Source: Anodontia alba (lineage: Eukaryota > Mollusca > Bivalvia > Lucinida > Lucinidae). From it: a DNA stretch of 64,000 nucleotides. The position numbers and the translations under genes were made by a program. The stretch spans positions 45,546,978 through 45,610,977 of the forward strand of contig OZ024826.1 in NCBI GenBank assembly GCA_964016985.1, in the 5' to 3' direction. Below, in pieces: positions 1 to 12,400 of this stretch. Below the pieces are notes generated by a model. That model had not been told where the DNA came from. It searched no databases and was given only the letters and a program-made list of their open reading frames with translations. The stretch's first letter is position 1; each line of letters starts with the position of its first letter.

Positions 1-92
1 TATCAGATTTGCAGAATTAAGGAAAAAATATACCGTATAACCATTTTTCACAAATGAATATGTAATTTGACTCCTGAAGTTAGAGAAATACC
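1..92. mobile_element. Left part of a pogo/Tigger-type short element, cut by the window and by an insertion
   Basis: Matches the interior of the complete copy at 57,999-58,278, including the block ATATGTAATTTGACTCCTGA. The matching right part resumes at 2,966. Confidence 0.7.
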
Positions 93-1254
93 ATATTCAC
101 AGGCGCATTACCCGCACTTTTTTCACCCCAAAACTGTGCCCAAATATCCCCTGCGTGTAATCTTTTGGTACTGTGACAGAGACTGTTTTTTTTCGGGTAA
201 GTTTTGGGTCGCGAAATATCATTACAATCGGTGAAGAGCCTCTTAAAAACTGCTAGTAACAATACCACGTCTTCCGTGTTTTCTCAACAAGTCATATTCA
301 CAAATTAGATGGAGTATTCTTATAAAAAAGAAACTTGTTTCAAGGAATAAATCCCTTTCATGGCCTAGAATAGTTTCGCATTGTTTATTTGTTTACGTAA
401 TTTCTCTTGAAACAAAACCGGAAGAAGCTGACTCATGATACAATAAGCGTAATGAATATCATTAGATTGAATGAAAATATTACGCATAAAAAAGAAATAT
501 ATATGGAGGTCTATTTACCTATTTACTCCCTTATTACTATAATAATAATAATAAAAATAAGAATATATAACAAAAAAAAAACAAAAAAAAAAACAGAATT
601 TAGAAATCGGAGATAAACAAAAAAAAAATGCAGATAATTTTTATTTTCTTTTTCTTTTCTTTTCATCTTATTTAAAATTTTTTCATTATTCTTTGTAGGC
701 CGAAAATATTAATTTTGTTGTCTTTTGAAAAACACCAGTAGACAGTAAATAATTAGACTGGTATTGTTTGCATTCACTGGGCCATCATTGTTGTAAACAG
801 AATTCACTCATGTCATGGTCGGCTCCCCTTTTGAAGTGGCATAGAGGTGTTAATGATAAGTTGAGAAGTGTCAAACATCTCAACTGACTTATATAAAAAG
901 ACTTTTCAGGACCAACCATATACCTAGAACGATAACCTAATGGTTATTGTCCAATATTTATTGATCTATTTTATTATTTCATTTTCTTTACTTTATTTTT
1001 TATCTCTAATTCCCAGGTCTTTTTTTTTTCCCTAATACGATTGTCACTACCTTAATGTAACATAAGTGCATGCCTATTCAAGGGAAGCAAATCCAATTCA
1101 ACTTTGGTTTCCAAATGACAACATCCGGCATTGATTTGGTGGAAAAATGTGCATATTTTGCATTGAGATAACTCTTTTTTCTGCTGATTTGGCTCCAAAA
1201 TTCAGGTGCGTAATACACAACCCAGCGTAATGTAATTTCTCCTCTTTTTCACAA
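93..1254. other. Unassigned intronic sequence
   Basis: AT-rich with A and T runs. No exon, TIR pair or tRNA-like box recognised. Since both flanks belong to one split short element, this stretch probably arrived with or beside the 1,255-2,965 element. Confidence 0.5.
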
Positions 1255-1707
1255 TACACTGCAGCGCCGTTATAACGCGGTCGCATATAACGCGGAAACC
1301 GTTATAACGCGGTTGGGCCGTGGCTCCCGTTTTTTTTTCCCCAACCTGTTTGAAAGTGTTGCCCTTTTTCCGCGGAACGCGGCAGTCTAAAAATCGCCAG
1401 CCGTGAACATATACTCGCTGATTTACTCATTCTTTTTTACCAAACCTTTCATCAGTTTTTGTTGTCTTTAGGCTATTTCAGATAACGTCCGCGCACCATT
1501 TAAAAGCCATACTACGGTAACTGGCACAGGGCTAAACGATAATTTTCATGTATTATAAGAGAAATAATAAGAGTAACTTACGCAACACAAATTAATTACA
1601 TCATTATCCTAACACAGTCATAAATCAACACTTCACTGTCCTTTTTGCTGTAATGGTAGTCTGATAATTAATCCGTTTGTATGACAAGTGTGAATGCACT
1701 GCCACAG

Positions 1708-1947
1708 CCCATGGCTACAGATTAGGTGTCTTTTTTTTTCTTTTCTTTTTTTTTTTTAATTAAAAAAGACTTATTTTTCTTTATTTCTCCATGAAATTGT
1801 AGGTTTTGGGTACTCTCTGGAAGTGCCTCGGCGAGGCGCTTCCAAGGAGTATCCACAACCAACGTTTACATGAAGAAATAAGAAATTTAATGTGTGGAGA
1901 CTCCTCTAGTCTGGAGCTGTGAATAGACCCTCTTATCTGGAGCTATG
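1708..1947. mobile_element. Family C palindromic element (nested)
   Basis: Ends resemble CATAGCTCCAGATAAGG. The palindromic core has GGGTACTCTCTGGAAGTGCC facing its complement across GGCGAGGC. A second family C end is at 2,008-2,050. Confidence 0.6.
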
Positions 1948-2324
1948 ACAGTCGGCATGTCCAAATAGATCAAAGAAACGGGTCAAGTGTGAATACACTG
2001 AGACAGTTCATAGCTCCAGATAAGGCGTCGTTTTTTTTAGTTAAAAAGTACTGCTACCCTTGTTTTACGGAAATAGGCTGCTGGGAAACGAGATGTACTT
2101 TCTGGACAAATATGAAACAAAGACTGGTCAGTGCTCTTTATAAAAAAAATATCTGAGATTAGATTTTTTTTATTGTGAAAGAAATCAACAGCTGCAATAA
2201 AAACTGACCAAGCAGGTAAGCCTGTCCCTTTTATCATGTACTTAACATCTGACGTAACAGTTGGTATTGATTTTTTTCTGCACCTGTTGATAAACCCTTA
2301 GCATGCTGTGTGAATATAATTAGC

Positions 2325-2506
2325 AGACCACCTTCTGAAATATTTTTTTTCTTATATCCTCAGGCTGCAAGATTTTGACACTGCATGCAAACTTGAGAAA
2401 ATTTGCATGAAAAAATTTGTTGTATGGAAAAAAAAAAGAAAGAAAGAAAAAGAAAAATATCATCAATATGTCATCTGCTGAATTTTTCCAGGGAGCAACA
2501 AAGGTT
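2325..2506. mobile_element. Family D palindromic element (nested)
   Basis: Carries the family D marks: CTTAT box, GCATGCAAACTTG facing AATTTGCATGA, and the GTCATCTGCTGAATTTTTCC end. Confidence 0.5.
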
Positions 2507-2965
2507 ATTTTTTAACACGCAGATCAACTGTGCTCATGCTCAAGGCAATTTCCGGTAAAGGACACGTTGTTTATTACACAGTTATCCATAATGCAAGACT
2601 GTTGCAGTTAGTTCCCTTGAATGATCATAAAAGAAAACAAAACAATTTAAGCTTAAAAATTTATTATTTACTGGATTAAAAGAATGAAACGGAAATCAGG
2701 CAAGGTACATGCACAAAGTTTCAACAATAAAAAAAAATAAATAAATAAAAAAGGAACATATAATATAACATACATGCAATGTGTAATATCTCATAATAAC
2801 TGGAGGAACCTGCAGTGGTGCAGGTGGGTGGGGTTATGACAAACCCACCCACTCGCACCACTGCAGTTTCCAGATTAAAAAACGATTCAGTATAACGCGG
2901 ACCACGTATAACGCGGTCAGTGTTCGTGGCTCCCGACGACCGCGTTATAACGGCGCTGCAGTGTA

Positions 2966-3075
2966 TTTTGTTACCTATTTATAGACTTCCATGTTGAAAA
3001 CAGGGTCCAGATTTTCACTTCAAGATAAGCGGTTACTGGAGACAAGAGAAGTCGTGATAACGAGAGTCAACTGTA
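2966..3075. mobile_element. Right part of the split pogo/Tigger-type short element
   Basis: Matches the right half of the 57,999-58,278 copy, with CAGATTTTCACTT, GATAAGCGGT and the end ACGAGAGTCAACTGTA. Confidence 0.75.
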
Positions 3076-3264
3076 CATATTCATCTTTTCATGGAAACTT
3101 AAGAAAAATATATATTCTTTTATTAATTCATAAAGCATCATTAGAAGTGCTCCACTTTCTTTTATAAAAATTACAAAAAAAAAAAACACTTTACTATATC
3201 AACTCCTGGTTAGGATCATATATAAGTAGAGTTAGTATAGGTGGGTGGGGTTACAAGCACCTAC

Positions 3265-3440
3265 CTTTTGAGTAGGATGCGAACCCTCAATAAGAGCATG
3301 TATGGGATCCACCTGCCCATTGTCCTTAGAAGTACTTCTAGCTAGTGTTAGAGGGTTGGTGGTGTTAGTAGGGGTGGGTGGAGTAGGGGGTACCTGGCGA
3401 TGTCGACATTCTAGGCTGTTTCGGACGGCTGCTGTACATA
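3265..3440 (-). CDS. NBEA: NBEA exon e16 (last in window)
   Basis: 176 nt, phase 1/0, [16 protein letters not shown] (family VCCVAVRNCLECRQRQ), then a Pro/Thr-rich stretch and [14 protein letters not shown]. Donor GTAGGTG. The next conserved segment (family DINRLRAVVFRD) was not found to the left and should lie outside the window. Confidence 0.94.
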
Positions 3441-6400
3441 CTGAAAGTAGATAAATGATATGAACAGAGCTGATGAAAAAAAGTTGTGGTTTTTTTTGTT
3501 TGTTTTTTTTTCTAAAAATAAACAAATCAAATTTGCATCTGAAAACCATCTTTATTCTGTTTACTTAGTCTTAAACCACACACAAAAAAAACAACAACAA
3601 AGGGCAATTTTTCTACTATATGCTATAGACAACAAGACCTCAGTTATATATACATTAAAACCTCAACTAACAGGAAAAAAATAAATAATTTTATTCAGGT
3701 TTAATATCACATTCAGCCATCTTTCAGTCATATTGCAATGATTTCTGAATGTAGCAGGGAGGTCAGTGCTGACTTTACTTAGCTTCAGGCCCCAGACAAG
3801 TCATGATATTCCACCCAGTAATATTGTATTGACACTGGGCTGACCAGTTCTGATTCCCAGCTATTGTTTCTAAATGCTCAGCATCAAGCAAAAAGAGCAG
3901 CTAGCAGCATTTTTAAAGTCTTAATATGACCTGGATCAAAGCTACAACCTCCTATTCAAAAAGCCAATGCTCTGCCAACTGAGCCGCTCTGCAACTGAGC
4001 TGCTCTGCCGAGCCACTTTGCCCACAGACCGCTCTGCCAACTGAGCCACAGTACCAGTAGATTTTATATGATAAATTACAGACTTTCTACGGTCTTGTAT
4101 TGCACGGTTTGTACATGTATACCGCGTTTACTCAAGTATTGGGACACCTTATCTACTTACCATACTTGTCCTAAAGTTTGAAACAGTCCATGCTACTACC
4201 TCTTGATGTGTCTAAAATATTGCTGTATGTATGGCAAACAGCATAGACCCTGATCAGAATCACAGTATGCAGCATCTGATCTGGGTCTACACTGTTTGCA
4301 AAGGCCTATCTGTCCCAATACTTAGGGTTATTACGGTATAATAAATTACGTTTTAGAATGATGCAAAAATTTAAATATTTAAATACTACAACACTGCAAA
4401 ATTTTAAATATTTAAAAAAAAAAATCTGGAAAACATTTCCCTAAGTGATCCTAAAAATTCTGACAATTGATTTTCTCAGAAATGATGAATTTCTAAAAAA
4501 TTAGGCAATAGCCTGTAAGATGACAAAAGAGAGCATTGTATATTAGCAGACAAATGAAGGGAGGAAAAGGCATGAAAATCTTTCCTTTAAGAGCATCCCT
4601 GTTTCAGAAAGGGTTCATTCCTGGCAGGAAAAGCCAGGCTGAAACTTAACTTGATATGAAAATCTGTAGATACAAAGAATGCTCAGCTGTCCAAAGCCTA
4701 CCATTTTTCTGATCAGGTTTAATAAAAAAATAACAAACATAAAGAATGGGTGTACATACCTAATCTAAGACACTGTCTAAGGATACCACCAGATGGCATA
4801 TTTTTCTCCTGTTCCAGCTCGGCAAAATTTGTTGAACTGGCAAACACTAGAATATCTGTCAGGTTCATGATGCGTAGAAGGATAGATACTGCCTGTTCTA
4901 TACTCAGACCCTGTGTCGGCTCTAATATCTCTACCTCACCCTGAAATGGCCACACTAAGAATAAGCATACAGTCAAACCTGTCATAACAGCCACCTGTAT
5001 TAAGCAATAAACTGTATAAAAACACCATTTTTTTTTCAGGTCCTGTAAATTGAATTTAAGCATAAATTTACCTGTATTAAGCAAGCACCTGTCTTAAGCA
5101 ACCACTTTTGACTGTCCCTTAGGTGCTTGCTGTAGTTCCAGATAGGGCGCTTTTTTGAGCTAATAAGAGTTCAAATTTTTCTTATTCATACATGAAAACA
5201 TATGTTGTGTGTACTCATTAGAAAAGCCTCTATGTGACTCTTCTAATGTGTACCCACGTTTCTGTGGAGGAATAAGAAAAATATTCATTTGAATACTCCT
5301 CTTATCTGGAGTTATGGCATAAGATGGGAACCAAAAACACACAAATAAAATGTCAAATGTGAACAGCAAAGGCCCTGACCAGCCTGCACAGATGTGCAGG
5401 CTGGTCAGCGCCTTTGCTAGTCAATTTTTTTTATACAAATACTGTGCTAGTAGATAAGATCCAAACCAGACTGCACAGACATACAGGCTAGCTTTATCAG
5501 CCTATGACAGTTTGTCTGTTTTTTACTGTGTCATAGCTCAAATATCTGAACTGCAAGAAAAGCCCTTATGCTATATGTAGGCTACCAAGACCTAAAATCA
5601 ATCTGTGTATTTGTTGGTTGGTTGATTGGTTTGGAGCTTAACGGCCCAGTCAACACTATCAAGGTCATATCAAGCCGGTCAGTTTACCAAACCACACTTT
5701 TCCTGAGCAGGTTTAGTCTTCTAAGTGGTAAACCTGTACTTGTCCACATTTTCTCGCCAGAAGCTGGCAACTGCTCTTCTCGAATCAGCCAAAGAGAGAT
5801 AATGCCCATAGAAAATATTTCATGACCAATCTCCATGAAAGAATGTTGCCCGACTCGGTCAAGATCAAAACGGTGACCTCTTGATCACCAGTCCGACACT
5901 CATCTGACTGAGCCACCCAGGCCCCTATGTATTTGTGCAGTCTGATCAGTGCCTTCCTTGCCAACATAAAATCATTGAATACTGTAGACTATACTGCCAA
6001 TCAGAGAAGGCCCTGATTAGACAGTGCAGGTGGATTGGAAGCATCACTATTTGTGTTTGAAATAAGGGTCCTTTTTTCCATTTTGCACATCATCACAACA
6101 AGCTTAACCTTTACCACTCTCTGGGTAATTCAGCAGGTGATAAATTGATGATATTTTTCTTATTTTCCCAGGAAACAGGATTCAGCATTTCATGCAAACT
6201 GTCTCCATTGGAGCCAATTTGCTTGCAATGTTACAACCTATTTTCTAGGAAAAATAAGAAAAATATTTTAATATGTCATCTGCTTAAAATTTTACCCAGA
6301 GTGCTAAGTGTTAATCTGATAAGCAGTCAGCAGATGAACACAGATCCCAGGAACAGGAAACAATCAATCACAATATAAATGAAAGCTCTGAAAATATGCC

Positions 6401-9400
6401 AGAAACGTATCGCGATATATTTCAATTTACGGAGAGCATATTGCAATATGTACCACAATATACTGTTTCATTAAAATTAATTATAATTAGAGTACTTCTG
6501 GTCTTAAAAATCTATGTTATATTCATGTTCTGAACATGCATTCTTCTCAGTTGTGAAGACATGAAGTGCATACTCAAACACATTAGTCATAGTCAACTCT
6601 TATTTTTAAAACAAAATGTCATCTGGCATTTATTCAATTTTAAATCATCTTCACAAAGAAAGTCCATAAAGCTTTAAAATATTTCCTGGCCTTTACTTCT
6701 TGTATGCATTTAAAATTGTTGGCCTCAGTATCTGGAGAGTGGAACTTGTAATAAATATATGACACTGAAATAATGACAGGTTATATCCTTGAATATTATA
6801 TAAATCAGGCATGGTCCGCACATGTAATGAGTTAAGAGCATAAAACATAGACAGTGTCTAGCCATCCAGAAAACTCACATTCACACATATTTGTACCAGA
6901 CTATCTAATTGTTTTTTAATTGTTTTGCCAATTTTCCCCTGAGTTCTGATGCTATTCCTGCTTTTTTTTTTTCTCTGATTGCTACTGAAGAATCTGTAAA
7001 AAATCAAGTCTTTTATTTCTTCTTGTTCTCATTATAGTATCACATAATATATTACAAAATGCATTTTGTACCGCGATATGTATCTTTTCAAACAAGTATT
7101 GCTGTATACTGATATATTGTGACAGTCCCATCATAATTGTCCTGAAGTTTCATATACCAACTTTTCTGACAAATGGCATATGCAAACAGTGTAGACCCAG
7201 ATCAGACTGCTCCTCAAGGAGCAGTATGAGCTGAGTCTACATTGTTTGCCATTCTTCACATATTTTGTAAAAGGGAATAAAAATATTAAAATTGGGGGGA
7301 GGGGGTTGGGGGAGGGGTAGGGGGAATAATTACAGAATAAAGTGTTCAAAGTTTTAGGACATTTACCTGACTTCCAATCTTTTTTTAATTTATGTATTTA
7401 TATATTATTAGTTTTCCATTCTCTCGGTCACTGAAAAGGCATTAGATCTTTTTTTCTTTTTTCTTTCTTGCAGAGGAGCATCTAATGAGTGCCCACAATA
7501 TGTTTTCAAACAGAAATATGAAAAATTATTCCAGAATTATCCCAATGTGCTCCTCCTTAACAAGCTGTCTTGTGAAATAAAAAAAAAATCTTACATTAGA
7601 TGAAGTAGCTGCAGCCAGAAGTGGCAGAAGGCCTCCACAGGAGGTGATCAGATTGTCCGCTAATTGAGATATCATGTGGGTGACGTTAACTACGTAGATA
7701 TGGTTCTCTCCTGCATTCACAAAATCTATCACAGTTTTCGTTGTATGACTGAAATGAAGACAGAAAAATGTAAGAATTCAGCCAGTCAACCCTTACCTCT
7801 CTCTGGGCAAATTCAGCAGACAACAAATTGATGATTTTTCTTATTTTTTCAAGAAAACAGGCTTTGACCTTTCATGCTAATTGTCTCCCAAGGACAATTA
7901 GCATGAAATGCCAAAGCCTATTTTCTGACAATAATAAGAAAAAATGTTTCGACTGAATTTTTTACCCAGCATGCCAAGCTTTAAATAAAGACATGTACAT
8001 GTATTAACATTTATCTACTTGGGTGGTATTATTGTGTTGCTAAGTGAGTTTACATTTTTCTTGCTATATTGTAGTCAAATATATCATAGCTCTGGATAAA
8101 ATGTTTTTTCCAATTCAAAAGTATTGATATTTTTCTTATTTCTCCATGCAAAGAAAGTTGGTGAAGCACTTCTAATGAGTACCCACAACATCTGTTTTCG
8201 TGGAGAAATAAGAAAAATATTTACCTGAAACCCACTCTTATCTAGACCTATGAATATTACAATAAATTACTGTATCTTCCATAAATTCATAGCTCCAGAT
8301 AAAATAAGCATCAAGATAAAAACATGATGTGCTGATACTCATTAGAAATGCCTAGCTAGGGTGCTTCTAACTGGTACCCCCAGCATGTTTTCATGGAGAA
8401 ATAAGGAAAATACCAATACACTTTGGTGAAATATACATCTTATCTGGAGCTATGACAAAGTTCATAGCAACAGTCAAATAAATGTTAAAATACCTTGGCC
8501 CAGTTGTTCAAAGCGTCGTTAGCATAACGAGCTCGTTTAGGGTCATTTCGTTAACTGTTTTAGCGGATTCAATGTACAATATTCTGATATTTTTTGCTGA
8601 AAAAATGTGAGTAACTTTTGCATTGCAAAAGCTACTCACATTTTTTCAGCAAAAAATTTCAGCATATTTGCGTACCACTCGCTGTAAATTTTAACGAATC
8701 GTTAACTAATGACATCATTAGTTTTGAACAACTGGGCCCTGATCAAAAAGGATACTTTAAGGGGACTGGATTCAACCGTTAGATTTTCAGCCATTTTTAC
8801 AAGGGAGACCACTTTAAAAAATTCCAATTTTCTGTCCTTTTATAAAACCCCTTTACAAAAAGGGATCTACTGTAAAAGGAAAGAATTTGCTCCCAATGGG
8901 AGAAAATTATTTTCTTTTAGAGAAGACCCCTTTTCAGACGGGAGGCAAAAAACATTTTGATAGAATTATCCCTATCGAAAGTATCCATTTCCCTTATTAT
9001 TAGCTCATTCAGTGATGGAATAAAATCCTGGAATTAAGAAATTACCTTTTCCAGACCTGCACATCTGTTTCTATAGAAAAGAGCAAATCTGATAAGAGCT
9101 TCTGATGTAAATATGACCACCTAAACTCTGGTATTCTGAATGGGGGTGCTCTTGGTCCTGAGCTGAATACTCTATGTTCACTTCTCACTGACTGAGTCCG
9201 CTGGGGAACCTTACGATCCCCACTATGATAATAACTACCATCCTGATCTATTGGTCCATTTTTCACAGCTGATGCCATTTGTGATTTTTTTTCAACAGCA
9301 TCAACTACACCTTCAACAACTTCATCTAGATACTCTTGTACTTCACCATTTGCAGTAACTTCTTTTGGTTCTTTTTTTGGAGTAGCCTCACTTTCACTAC

Positions 9401-12400
9401 TAGCCTCACTCTGACCATCCAATGATTTTGCTGCTTTTTCAGACTCTGCTTCCTGATTGGTTGTTTCTTCTGACTCTGGTATCTCAGTGACAGTAACAGT
9501 GCTCTTAGGTAAAGGTTTGTTCAGCTCAGCATCTGACACACCAGATATTGTGCTAATTGGCCTCTGACTTCTCTCTTCTGGATCAGCTATGTCATCAACT
9601 CGCTGTCGATCATACTGTTTATACATCTTGGCCATGTGAAGCTTGAAGTCCTCATAGGCAACCTAGAAAATATGGAATGACATCATATACATAATACTGT
9701 TCCTTTATATAGTCAGAATTCATGGATGGTACAGGGCTATCAGTATTTACCCTATATTTTCAGACAGACAAGCCTAAGCAAACAAAGATCCAGATCAGCA
9801 TTCTGTGGCATCTGAGTAAAGTTCAGTAATTTTTTTACCTGAGAGTTCCACTTCATATACTCATAATTTTTCTCTGGGACTCACAGATTTTGTACACGCG
9901 AGTCCATGGACTCACAAAATACAGTAGAAAACTGCTCTAAAATATATTAGGTACTCAATGATTTTATCATGGGACTTCATGAATTTCAACTAATTCAGTC
10001 CCTGGACTCAACAGAACCAAACTGTAAATAAATCGCTGAGAATCTACATTATTTACCATTAAATCAACAGTTTTAGACATTAGCAGGTGGCAAAACGAAA
10101 TTGTTTAAATTTTTTGACAATTATGATGAGGAGATAAGGTGTCCAAATACTTGGAACCTTACAAAGAGCACCAGATAATGCTGTTATTTAGTCCCTCTCC
10201 ATGGCCCAATACCATCAATCCTAACCAACCTCATGGTAAAACTTTCAGCAAATACTTGTTCTCTCTTCATGTTATTCAACATCACCATGTAAGTTTGACC
10301 CTAACAACCCCTGAATTTGGATCAAAATTTTAATAAGCCCTTGTACATCCAAATAAATGTATGTACGGTAAATGTCCTAAAATTTCGAAAACTTTATTCC
10401 ATACCTCTTTGGCTTTTTTTTTTTTTTTTTTATGCATATTAGTAGTGTAATGGCAAACAATGTAGACCCTGATCAGGCTGCACTGTTTGCATATGCCATT
10501 TTATCAGACACTTTGGTGTAGGAAATTTTAGGAAATTAACTGTATCCTAAATTCGTCCATAACCCTATCCATGCACAATATTAAATAATCATAAACTTGA
10601 TCTTATGCATATAATATGTATGATACCTTTGAATGAAGGATGGCCAGTGTGTCTATCCACACTCTCCAACCACCATATTCAAACTTGATGGCATGATGTA
10701 ACAACATTCGGAACAGTGACATCACCATCTCTGTGATCTTTTGTTCCTCCTGATTCCTGGGGTAGACATAGGCCATCGAGAACAGCCAGTCCTGCCACAC
10801 AGACATCTGCAGGACAGTTCTAAAATAGAAAGTAACCTTTTAAAGAGCCAGTCACAACAGCAGCAGGCAACACTTACTTTCCTTTTACGTGACATGAAAA
10901 ACTGGCCTTTAAATACAAAGGATTGCTTAATACAGGTGGCTTTGAAGAGAGGTTTGATTGTATTTTGTTTTATGTTTCTGATTAAATAAGGCATGAAACT
11001 TCAAGTACAGTGAAGCTCAAATCATTATGTATAAATTTATGTGAAGAATGAGTTTCTCAAAGGCACCTCATGGAGGAACTTCCAATGAGTTATATTGACA
11101 ATTTGACTAGCACAGAAACCCTCTCTCAAGAGATGACAGTTAATCAGAAATTATGCAGGAACATTATTATTCAATACTGCAAGCAACATATGTTTTGGAT
11201 ATTTGTTAGAATCGCCTCACCAAGGCAACTCTAACAAGTATCCAAAACATACGTTCTATGAAGAAATAAGAATAAAACATGGCATTTATTGCATATCAAT
11301 CTGCTCAAGAATTCTTTATAACAGCAAATTCATTTTAATGGCAAATCTTTCGGAACAAATTCTGTCTTTGTAACGAGGTATCATTGTATAGAATTTTCAC
11401 TTCCCTTGACCTTCTCAAGAACTTTTAGGCATGGTACACTAATTTAAACCTGTCTTTCCCATTTAGTATTTGTTCTTTTAACATTTGTATGACCTGCAAA
11501 CTGGGTTCTGGGAAAAGGAATATTTTCAAAACAGTAAAACTGATACACTGGAGATCCAATACATCGCGGTCCGTTATTTCGCGATATCCAGTATATCGCG
11601 AATCGTCCGTGGACCCCAAATTTACCATGACCATAAAAAAAAAAAATAAGTAAATGTTTTTTTTACTTAATTTGAAAAAAAAAAAAAAAAAAAAATGACT
11701 GTAATTCGTTGCGGTATTGATTTTTCGCGCATATCCAAACGCGAAATCGCGTCACGCATTATGACCAAACAATCCAATTAGTGTCAATCAGTACACAGAT
11801 TGATAATAATTGGCAATCAATTAATATTAATCGCCGCACTTGTCATAATCAGTGTCATAATTGAGTACATGTTCTCAGTGCTCAATCAATTAACGATGTC
11901 CACGCGCCGTCTATTTAACTTGCAATCATGCAGAGCATCCTCATTGTGATCTATCACGCCTTTCAAGTGAAAATGTCAGCTAAACACCCAGTTCGTAGCC
12001 CTCCCACTTTACACTTTCACAGCAAGTAATAATTTAACAAATAAAAATAAATAAAGTATGAAAGAATTAAAAAGATCAAAAGATAAATAGAATAGTTTTT
12101 GGGCCCGCAGCAGACGAAAGAAGCGAAGGGAAGCAACCCGAATTGCCTCAGCAAAAGTCCGTGATATTCTATTCTATTCTATCCTTAGGATATGCGAGTT
12201 GCCCCCCTTCATCCAAAATGGCGTCCTCGCTTGACATTTCCGCGAACAAATGATTTTAAACGTCGTTTATCAGCTAGTCTCGATTAAAGTTAATTGGTAG
12301 ACATAATCTCCCAGTGTAAATACTGCCATTGAGTAATTCTAAACCTACTATACTGATGTAATGTGGCCGATAGCTTTACTGACAGCCGTTTGGTGTTGAT

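Larger units (their letters stand above)
1255..2965. mobile_element. 1.7-kb DNA element with CpG-rich TIRs
   Basis: Left end TACACTGCAGCGCCGTTATA and the inverted right end agree over 29 bp, with TA at both edges. The motif TATAACGCGG recurs several times just inside each end. No transposase ORF, so non-autonomous. Family C and D short elements are nested inside (1,708-1,947; about 2,325-2,506). Confidence 0.75.

Noticed and set aside
1..3264. Next NBEA exon (family DINRLRAVVFRD segment)
   Set aside because: Looked for on the minus strand and not seen; the region is filled by mobile DNA, so the exon should lie outside the window.
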